64,000 nt of DNA from Isoetes taiwanensis. Taxonomy: Eukaryota; Streptophyta; Lycopodiopsida; Isoetales; Isoetaceae. Below the pieces are notes generated by a model. That model had not been told where the DNA came from, searched no databases, and was given only the letters and a program-made list of their open reading frames with translations. The stretch lies in NCBI GenBank assembly GCA_021234155.1, contig JAJEKV010000062.1, positions 6,418,432-6,482,431 of the forward strand, in the 5' to 3' direction. Position 1 is the stretch's first letter. Each line of letters starts with the position of its first letter. The position numbers were made by a program, and so were the translations under genes. Shown one piece after another: positions 55,252-64,000 of the stretch.

Positions 55252-57301
55252 CTAGAAAACGTGCACAGTGGATGCAATGTCTACCGTGATATGACAGTCT
55301 AATTCATGGAGCAAGAATGCATTGTATGGAACCACCCACATATCCTCTACGCTCCTCCTCCTGTAATGTACATAACCCCTCGAATCAAGGTATGTCGCGG
55401 GATTCACGGGCTTCGGATAGTTATAGCAGCAGGGACCATTGTCTGGAGAGCATCTTTCTGTATGTTTATGGATCATAAACTTTTGAACTTGTCCTCGAAG
55501 TACAAGATCCTCTGACAATTCAGCAGAAATAATTCCATCAATGCATTCCATCGGTATTTCAGGCTCTGTATGTAACACAAGATGTGCATATGGTAATCCT
55601 CGTTTTTGGAATTCTATTATATGTATCATGTATGATATACGATGGAAGAATCTACGAAGCAACTCCTTCAATCGGCGTAATCTGTCATGAAAATAACGAA
55701 CGACGATTATAGGAGAGTCAGATGCGGTATGTCCTGGCTTAAGTGCAGTCCGTATCTCAGGCCAATCTGTATTCGTCGTCATTGTAATAAATAAAGTCGG
55801 ACGACCTCTTGCCCTTGAAAGTGCCAATGCATCTGCTACTTGCACGGAGCACCATCTCTTTGAGCCCAAGAATGACGATGGTAAGATGATTGCATTCTGA
55901 TCATCGTTCTCACGCTCAGAGTAATCTTCATCATATTGCACTCTCCTAGTACGAAAGGCCGGCGTTCTGAAATAATTTAACCTGGCATCCTCAATCCTCG
56001 AGTACATGTCAACTAAATACTCCCCATATAATCGCCTTAGTCGCAAGAAACGGTCCTCATGCAACAATCTCGCCCTATACCATTGCAACTGTGTGAAATT
56101 GGTACTCATTTTCAGGCCCCCAACCTAATGTTCCATGGGGGTAGAATAGAGGATATTGAAGTGGCTCATACATAGGATCAAGGATATTCATGAATGTCGG
56201 TTCCCCTTGATTTTGCACCCAAAACCTAGCGACTCGAGGCCTTATATTGGTCGTGTTATTAACCTCGGCGATGGCCGCAATTTCATCAGTTGCAATAGCT
56301 CCTTCAATCGTTATATATGCCGATGGTACGTGCATACTTCCCATAGTCCAGAGATTTCGAATAAATGGATTAATCTGGTCAAGAACTGACCCTACGATTG
56401 CAATCCATCGAAATGGCACCCCTTGACGACGTCCCTCTTCATAACGATGTGACTCGTCGTAAATGTACCAGTGTATTGGATTTCCAACTAGACAATGATA
56501 CGTGTGACCCGTAATTGTCACAGAGGAAGGAAAACCCAGGTTTACAAACCCGCCGTCAACTCCAAGAACACTGAAACAAAATAGTTTGTTCACTTTCCTT
56601 GCATCTACATCAAAACCAGGCATACTGTATAAGTTTTCCAGTACTGTAGGCAAAGATGGCAATGGAGGTAATAACCATTTTTCATTATTGCAACAGAAAC
56701 CATCTTGCTCAATGTTGAGTAGTGGTATCTGGCAATACGTACACCTCTTATTCCACGTGCACATTGTATAAGTTCGACTTACTACCAAGCTCATACGATG
56801 TGCACAAGATTGCCAATAGGTCAAAGGTCCTTGTTCGGCACCTTGTCGAGTATCTTCTCGTGTCCTAAAATATCCAATCGCTTCAGTTTCATTATATTTT
56901 ATTTGCCCATCACCTATACTGGTCTCAAGCACGCCAACAGTGGTCCTTAATGGACCACCATCAACGTTTGTATCTATATCTACATTGGTCGATCCATTGC
57001 GATCGATAGGCTTTATGGTAGATGATATCACGTTAACAGAAGGCATGTTCAAATCCGGTAAACCCTTGATTAACTGTTCATCGAATTGCTCTTTCAATTG
57101 ACATATCCTTCTCACTTCTCTTCTTCTCTCTGTCTGCCTACTACTTGCCATCTGTTGCAACTGATTTTTTTCATCTTCTGTACGAGCTGCATATCGTTCT
57201 CTTTCCCTTTGACGTAATCCCTCTCTATCTTCTTCACCCATTCTTTCTAATCTCTTCCTAGTTGGCATTGGATTTGAGATTTTGGCTATCACTATGTACA
57301 A
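55252..57301 (-). pseudogene. Helitron Rep N-terminal region, broken and lacking the helicase
   Basis: Two overlapping minus-strand frames. The first (57301-56075, 408 codons) starts with an Arg/Glu-rich region (RQRERERYAARTEDEKNQLQ), has a Cys pair region (CTWNKRCTYCQIPL), and ends in YEPLQYPLFYPHGTLGW, typical of Helitron proteins just before their Helitron_like_N domain. The second (56109-55252, 285 codons) is that domain: QLQWYRARLLHEDRFLRLRR, YSRIEDARLNYFR, GSKRWCSVQVADALALSR, the FITMTTNTDWPEI strand, and the HUH region in FQKRGLPYAHLVLH, where the first His is Tyr. A frameshift near 56090 separates them. The frame stops just after the HITVD strand, before the catalytic tyrosines and the Pif1-like helicase. 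It is a rolling-circle transposon remnant, inactive as read. Confidence 0.8.
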
Positions 57302-57439
57302 TCAAGAATTTACGGAGATGCTAAAATAGTTAATACTATACACAATCAGGAAAGCAGTCACCTCCTCAGCTTTTGTGCAAAAGCAAGATATGACGTCCCT
57401 AGTCTCCTGCTCAAATCATTCCTTGTCTCGGGCCATGAT

Positions 57440-57965
57440 ATCTATGTTGGCGGATAGAGCTTCTAAATGGGTCCGAGATCAACAAGAGCCGCTCTATCGT
57501 GTTGCTTCTTAGAGTATGCTAGCCGAAGACCATCTTCAAGTTGTTGTAAACGAGCCTTCATGCTGGCGGCAGACTGCTTAATTGTGGCCGATTGCTTTTT
57601 GAGTGCGGAGACCTGGAGGTCGTTTGTCAGACTAGCAATTCGACTTATGTTGCCCTCAACTATTATTTGAAGATATTTCCAGAGCTCCTCGACATAAGAT
57701 CTGATATGGTGGTGGGAAGGGTGCAGCTTGTTGCCAAGCTTGAGAATCTGTCATATGTTTATCGGGCCATGCTTGTCGCATAAATTGGCGCATGCCTCTC
57801 GCTTCAATATGTACCTGTCGACTTTCACTGTTGTATATGGTCTATGGAGTGGGGATAGCATCTATGTACTCCTTCAAGTTCAACTTAGATGCCATGTCCG
57901 CCTTTAATACAACAGTGATGGAGGAGGGGACCTCAGAGGAGACCACACAAGTTGTCATGGCTGTT
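57440..57965 (-). pseudogene. Unrecognised segment with coiled-coil-like frame
   Basis: On the minus strand 57670-57467 reads as a heptad-rich helical stretch (SRIASLTNDLQVSALKKQSA, then MKARLQQLEDGLRLAY). Farther upstream (57960-57840) another frame reads ADMASKLNLKEYIDAIPTP before a stop. The pieces are in different frames, so it is broken or spliced. It directly precedes the Helitron start and could be a captured gene fragment or part of another transposon. I do not recognise it. Confidence 0.25.
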
Positions 57966-57984
57966 TAGGATATAGGGCTGTGTA

Positions 57985-58392
57985 GAGATGCAAAAATTCG
58001 GGCTGAGCAAAAAAGTTGCTCGAAAGGCATTTTGAATGCTTGTAATCCAAAGCAGGGATTCGAAAACATCATTCATGCAACTTTTAGGGCAAACAGGAAT
58101 TAGGGCAAATCGATGCGCACTTTCAATGCTTAAAGTCTAAAACGGAAACTTAACATGGCCTTTGGGCAACTTTTTAGGGCAGACAGGAATTAGAGCAAAG
58201 CAGAGAAGTTGCTTGATGCGCGTTTTGGATGCTTGGAATCCAAAACGGGGGCCATGTCCTTCGCACAACTTTTTAGGTCTTATAAGAATTAGGGTAAAGA
58301 TTTAGAGCAAACCAGAGAAGTTCTTTGAAGCGCATTTTGGATGCTTGGAATCCAAAATGGAGGCTCGAAAATGTCCTTCATGCAACTATTCG
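57985..58392 (+). repeat. Four-copy degenerate tandem repeat (about 97-112 bp)
   Basis: Units contain 'agcgcattttggatgcttgg' followed by 'aatccaaaa' and 'caactttttagggcagacag', at about 58011, 58108, 58205 and 58317. Non-coding. Confidence 0.6.
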
Positions 58393-59780
58393 GGCCAGGA
58401 CTAAGAGCTGGGGTGTGGAGGCAAAATTCTAGTGCGAGAGAGTTGGCAGAATCCTAAATCTAGAGGGAGAAGGGAGGAAGGCACTAGAGAGAGAGGGAGG
58501 AGGGTGCTAGATAGTAGTATTCTATGAGAGAGTGTTCCAGGAAATTCTAAAGTAAAAAAAAGAATTGTCAGTGAAGTGCATTTTAGACCTATAATCATTC
58601 TAGAGACTCTCGAGGTATTATTTTAAAGTAAAAAAAGAAGATGCTAACGCAATGGAGGGTTGCCCTCTAAGACCAATTGTAGGCATTCATCCTAAAAGGG
58701 TAGTTGTATAAATAGTGCACAAGGAGAAACTTGAGAAGCACAGAAGAAAAAGAATGCTAAGAAATTAAGTAGCAAATTCGGAGACACGATCAAAGGACAA
58801 AATTAAAACTCCTTTTAAATTCTCATGTCATTTAGAATAAGAAAGGAGCCTCATCTCAGATCTATCTAAATCTGTGGCAAGCCAAACTTCCCTTCACGAC
58901 AAATCCCCCCATGTTGCAAATGTATAGATGGGCTTAAACAGATCCCTACTGCCGCCCAGGCAAATTTGAGCCACTCTCCTGAAACACACTGTCAAATCTG
59001 AAAGCGGCATGGCTTTTGCAAATGATATAAATCCCAATCACATTGTTTTTTATTGCTCCAACATATAACAGCAGATGGTATGCCTGGAATTTGAACCTAT
59101 TCTGTCCGAAATCACTCCAACAAACTTGGAATCAGAAAGTGGCAGTACACATTTTGGGTTTTCTAGATACTCTAGGAGCAATTTGGATTAGCCTATCGTC
59201 AGATTTCCACAAGTTACTTCAACATTCTGGATCTTTCTTGTAGCAATCAGATGCAGCTTCTAATTCAGATTTGGATCGCAATCTTCAATAATTTGGATTG
59301 TGTGTGTTCATTACAAAACCTATGAAGGCTATTTCGATAATCGAAGCTTTACCCTTTTCATTGATGACAAAATAATCAGCCTTTTCTTTCTCCTCAGGTT
59401 CAAAGGCTGCAACTCATTCTTTTCATTCCATCAGGCCCGTGAGTTCATGCACTCTGCATATTCCGACGCATTTTCGATTGAGCCCAATTAGGAAAGAAAC
59501 TGCAAAGTCAGCTTTTTTGTTTGTCTTTTTTTTTGCTACTATCTCTCGCCCTCCATTTGGAGTATTCTCTTTTTATTCCTTACAACACAATAATCTATAC
59601 CGTTCATACCGTATACTCAAAACATATTCATGAAACATCACAAGCTCGCATAAGGGTTGCCCTTTGGACAGTCCAAAAAAGCATTGTCAACAATATGCAT
59701 TTTCAGACCTATAGTCATATTAGATACACTTGAGTTAGATGTGATTTGGGTTTTGTGATTCAGATATGATTCACAAACCC
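58393..59780. other. Intergenic, nothing recognised
   Basis: Includes a purine-rich GA/GAG tract at 58440-58520. No gene seen. Confidence 0.45.
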
Positions 59781-59794
59781 CAAGCAGGAAAGTG

Positions 59795-60080
59795 AGATGC
59801 GAGACCACACTCATTCCAAATGCAATTTTACCATATGGGCTTGCAAAGCATGAGCTACTTGAGCTTAAAGCTCAGTTGAAGGATTTTCTAGACGCAATCT
59901 TCATACAAGTATATTCCTGTTTGTTGTCAAGAAGAAGGATGAATTGCTCAGGATGGGCATCGACAATAGAAGGCTCACCAAATACAATGTGTAATTGGAG
60001 CAAATCACGAAGCAATTATAGGAGCTTTGTCAAGGAGTTATAACCTATATATGACATTATATTTTGGGACCAAGATCATA
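59795..60080 (+). mobile_element. Ty3/gypsy reverse-transcriptase fragment
   Basis: The frame around 59825-59905 reads ILPYGLAKHELLELKAQLKD, matching the 'PYRMAPAELEELKKQL' helix at the start of gypsy RT domains. After a one-base frame change it continues FVVKKKDELLRMGIDNRRL (about 59925-59975), matching 'FVKKKDGSLRMCIDYRQLNK'. Homology ends near 60060. Only some 80 residues of RT survive and no other domain is adjacent. Confidence 0.65.
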
Positions 60081-60618
60081 TCCTAATATTAATATAGTTA
60101 CTTCGCATGAGGGGGGTTTCTCATGCCCCCTCATGCACAACCCATGTGCGTGCATACCCCATCGACTCCCTTGAATCCCCGTCGTCTGGTTAAGAGCCAA
60201 TGGTCCAGATGATGACAGGTCATGGGGGATTTATGTATGCATCATATGTTGCAGGTGTATGGGCGCATAAGCCATAGTTGCGAACCGTTGGATGAAAACA
60301 TTGAAGTAAATCTTGACGGTTGGTTCTGAGCAGGGGATGTATGGGGTGTTTGAGCAGGGGGTTTTGATATTGGCCGTTGAGATTGGATGTCAATTTGGGG
60401 CTTTTTCATCTCGATCGTTGAAGATGAAGTTCGAGTTTAGGGGACAAGGAACGAGGAGTGAAAGTTTCGTGGTACTTGCTGTGCATTGTTCCTCCTCAGT
60501 ATTCTGAGCACTCTGTGTTCCTAGATTGTGATCTCCAGGTTTTAGTTATGGTGGTCGGGGCAGACAGTGTTAAATGTGGCTGTGCACGTGGGTGGAAGGG
60601 GAATGAGGTAAGCAAGGT
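60081..60618. other. Left flank of the tandem array
   Basis: No gene recognised; a 64-codon frame at 60313-60507 is unsupported. The sequence is not repeated inside the array as far as I can see. Confidence 0.4.
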
Positions 60619-63600
60619 TGTGGCTTCTTAAATGGGTGTGTGTTTTAGTGTTCCAGGGTTTTGTTGGGCTCTTTTGTGACAACTCTGTTGTGGTGATTGA
60701 AGGTCTTCGCATTTTGGCGATTGAAGGTTTGTGACTTGAATTGAAGTTTGTTGGAGTTCAGGATGAATTTAGCAGTAGCATGGCATAGAAATATAGACTA
60801 GTGGGGTAGATGACATTGTAGGAAGCTTGAAAGTTAGTTAAATTTGTGAATGCTAAAGAGAAAGAAAGTTGTTGGTAAGATTGCATTGAAATTGTGGACA
60901 TGCAGCTGATGATCAACAAAATTCAATTAAGGAGTATTGAGATGATCTACTTAGTAGATTCGAAGGATTATATGAGAGTTTATGCAGATTACAAAGGAGT
61001 AATGATCTTCAAGCACATGCTATCTTCTAATTCGAGTGCATAGTGTTTCCTGGGAAGAATTAGTGTAGGCAGATGTGTTGGATATATGGGTGGCATATAC
61101 TATGATGCCAAAAAAATATGTTGGTGCTGTTGTATCACATTTTCATAAGAAAGGGGAAAAAAAGAGGGAATTGTGTAGAAGTGAATCTGGTGTGTTTGTA
61201 AGTACTTCCTTACGGAGTCTGATTGAGTAATCGTGAAACTTCCCATATTGGTTATGGATTTCTTTTATATGGTTGTCAAGTTGTCCTGTTTAATATTCTC
61301 GTATATTTGGAAGTAGTGAAAGTTTGAAACTTAATTATAGAATTGATCTAGTTACCAGATTCGAAGGATTATATGAGAGTTTATGCAGATTACAAAGGAG
61401 TAATGATCTTCAAGTTCTCCTGTTTAATATCTTTGTATATTTGGAAGCAGTGAAATTTTGAAACTTAGTTATAAAATTGTGAGGGCTTAAATTTAAGGGG
61501 ATTATTTATATATTGAGCAATTTGTTTGATGTTGGTGTTGCTTTGTATGTGCAGGGTACGGATTCGAGAATAAGGTTTCGTGGAGTGGTATTGGAAGCGT
61601 GACGGCAAAGGAAGGTGGTCTGTTGTTTACATTGGTTGGTAAGGTCATGGTATTTTTTGGATTGTCATGAGGAAGGTTGTCCTGATGAGTTTGCTGGTGT
61701 GTTAAACATTCTAGGATTTGGGTAGCAGATAGTAGGTTGGATATTTGTAGTAGGTAGTAGGTTGTGGCTTCTTAAATGGGTGTGTGTTTTAGTGTTCCAG
61801 GGTTTTGTTGGGCTCTTTTGTGATAACTCATTGTGGTGATTGAAGGTCTTCGTGATTTTGGCGATTGAAGGTTTGTGACTTGAATTGAAGTTTGTTGGAG
61901 TTCAGGATGAATTTAGCAGTAGCATGGCATAGAAATATAGACTAGTGGAGTAGATGACATTGTAGAAAGCTTGCAAGTTAGTTAAATTTGTGAATGCTAA
62001 AGAGAAAGAAAGCTGTTGGTAAGATTGCATTGAAATTGTGGACATGCAAACATGATCAACAACATTCAATTAAGGAGTATTGAGATGATCTACTTACTAG
62101 ATTCAAGGATTACATGAGAGTTTATGATTACAAAGGAGTAATGATCTTCAAGCACATGCTATCTTCTAATTCGAGTGCATAGTGTTTTTCGGGAAGAATT
62201 AGTGTAGGCGCATGTGTTGATATATGGGTGGCATATACTATGATGCCAAAAAAAAAATATGTTGGTGCTGTTGTATCACATTTTCATAAGAAAGGGAAAA
62301 AAAAAAGAGGGAATTGTGTATAGAAGTGAATCCGTGTGTTTGTGGGCACGAGTCCGATTGAGTAATCGCGGAAACTTCCCATATTGGTTACGGATTTCTT
62401 TCATATGGTTGTCAAGTTGTCGCTTTTAATATTCTCGTGATATTTGGAAGTAGTGAAAGTTTGAAACTTAATTATAGAATTGATCTAGTTACCGGATTCA
62501 AGGATTATATGAGAGTTTATGCAGATTACAAAGGAGTAATGATCTTCAAGTTCTCCGTTTTTAATATCTTTGTATATTTGGAAGCAAAGGAAAGTTTGAA
62601 ACTTAGTTATAAAATTGTGAGGGCTTAAATTTAGGGGATTATTTATATATTGAGCAGTTTGTTTGATGTTGGTGTTGCTTTGTATATGCAGTGGTACTGG
62701 ATTCGAGAATAAGGTTTCGTGAGTGGTATTGGAAGCGTGACGTGCAGTGGAAGGTGGCTGTTGTTTACATTGGTTGGTAAGGTCATGGTATTTTTGGATT
62801 GTCATGAGGAAGGTTGTCCTGATGAGTTTGCTGGTGTGTTAAACATTCTAGGATTTGGGTAGCAGGTAGTAGGTTGGATATTTGTAGTAGGTAGTAGGTT
62901 ATGGCTTCTTAAATGGGTGTGTGTTTTAGTGTTCCAGGGTTTTGTTGGGCTCTTTTGTGATAACTGGCATAGAAATATAGACTAGTGGGGTAGATGACAT
63001 TGTAGGAAGCTTGAAAGTTAGTTAAATTTGTGAATGCTAAAGAGAAAGAAAGTTGTTCGTAAGATTGCATTGAAATTGTGGACATGCAGCTGATGATCGA
63101 CAAAATTCAATTAAGGAGTATTGAGATGATCTACTTACTAGATTCAAAGGATTATATGAGAGTTTATGCACATTACAAAGGAGTAATGATCTTCAAGCAC
63201 ATGCTATGTTCTAATTCGAGTGCATAGTGTTTCCTGGGAAGAATTAGTGTAGGCAGATGTGTTGGATATATGGGTGGCATGTACTATGATGCCAAAAAAA
63301 TATGTTGGTGCTGTTGTATCACATTTCCATAAGAAAGGGGAAAAAAAAGGGAATTGTAAAAGTAAGTGAATCTGGTGTGTTTGTAAGTACTTCCTTAAGG
63401 AGTCCGATTTGAGTAATCGCGGAAACTTCCCATATTGGTTTCTGATTTTTTCATATGGTTGTCAAGTTGTCCCGCTTTAATATTTTCAGATATTTGGAAG
63501 TAGTGAAAGTTTGAAACTTAATTATAGAATTGATCTAATTACCATATTCAAGGATTTATATGAGAGTTTATAGAGATTACAAAGGAGTAATGATCTTCAA

Positions 63601-64000
63601 GTTCTCCTGTTTAATATCTTTGTATATTTGGAAGCAAAGGAAAGTTTGAAACTTAGTTATAAAATTGTGAGGGCTTAAATTTAAGGGGATTATTTATTCA
63701 TATGGTTGTCAAGTTGTCCCGTTTAATATTCTCGTGATATTTGGAAGTAGTGAAAGTTTGAAACTTAATTATAGAATTGATCTAGTTACCGATTCAAGGA
63801 TTATATGAGAGTTTATGCATTACAAAGGAGTAATGATCTTCAAGTTCTCCATTTAATATCTTTGTATATTTGGAAGCAAAGGAAAGTTTGAAACTTAGTT
63901 ATAAAATTGTGAGGGCTTAAATTTAAGGGATTATTTATATATTGAGCAGTTTGTTTGATGTTGGTGTTGCTTTGTATGTGCAGGGTAACGGATTCGAGAA
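60619..64000 (+). repeat. 1.14-kb tandem repeat array, at least three units, open to the right
   Basis: The word 'tggcttcttaaatgggtgtg' recurs at 60621, 61765 and 62902, giving unit lengths 1144 and 1137 bp. Each unit ends with a shorter internal duplication (period about 135 bp) built on 'tatatttggaag(t/c)a', 'gaaacttaattatagaattg' and 'acaaaggagtaatgatcttc'. Unit 3 has lost about 115 bp after 62964 and gained an extra copy of the internal repeat (63690-63925). The window ends at 'acggattcgagaa', which in units 1 and 2 (61559 and about 62697) is internal, so the array continues. There are no long open frames. Confidence 0.85.

Noticed and set aside
57467-57783. Plus-strand cysteine-rich protein
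   Set aside because: The minus strand reads as a regular heptad-rich helix, so the plus frame is probably its shadow.
58440-58520. GAGA-type regulatory element
   Set aside because: The purine-rich tract has no nearby gene and is compatible with simple sequence.
60619-64000. CRISPR-like or rDNA spacer array
   Set aside because: Units are 1.1 kb with no short repeats and spacers, and no rRNA sequence is recognisable.

Overview
The window looks like nuclear DNA of a land plant with a large, transposon-rich genome. A seed-free vascular plant such as a fern is my best guess, and a gymnosperm is possible. The reasons are spliced genes with many short exons and GT-AG introns, two plant-type host genes, and a dense mix of LINEs, LTR-element scraps, a Helitron remnant, fold-back elements and a Replitron-like HUH endonuclease family. 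The species call is inference. I see no bacterial-type operons and no intact structural RNA gene.

Layout. 1-16,200 is almost entirely mobile and repetitive DNA: LINE 3' ends, SINE-like tRNA-related pieces, short tandem repeats (one is a 70-bp run of heat-shock-element pentamers), LINE ORF1-like coding remnants, and three partial copies of a Replitron-like element arranged as a palindrome plus a 2.3-kb tandem repeat. 16,850-22,990 (all minus strand) is gene-bearing. It holds a possible small gene with a mitochondrial-type N-terminus, a complete 14-exon flap/Holliday-junction endonuclease gene (GEN-like/SEND1 type, 636 codons, frame preserved through every junction), and a fragment resembling TIME FOR COFFEE. 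23,000-43,800 is repeat territory again: a diverged direct duplication (24.65-31.65 kb against 36.93-40.43 kb) interrupted by LINEs and fold-back elements, a third Replitron-like copy on the plus strand, a copia gag remnant, and a 5'-truncated LINE with a 14-bp target-site duplication. 43,814-52,044 (minus) is a complete 14/15-exon DExH-box RNA helicase gene with an R3H domain, a DEIH box and ankyrin repeats inside the helicase core (plant NIH/HVT1 type). 52,200-60,100 holds GC-rich fold-backs, a broken Helitron Rep region and a Ty3/gypsy RT scrap. 60,619-64,000 is a 1.14-kb-unit tandem array that runs off the window.

The two confident host genes are both nucleic-acid enzymes, but nothing ties them to one pathway. 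They lie about 22 kb apart. I reassembled exon structures by hand from splice signals, reading frame and family motifs. Both coding sequences close in frame, which is the main reason for high confidence in them. Transposon boundaries are approximate unless a target-site duplication is stated.
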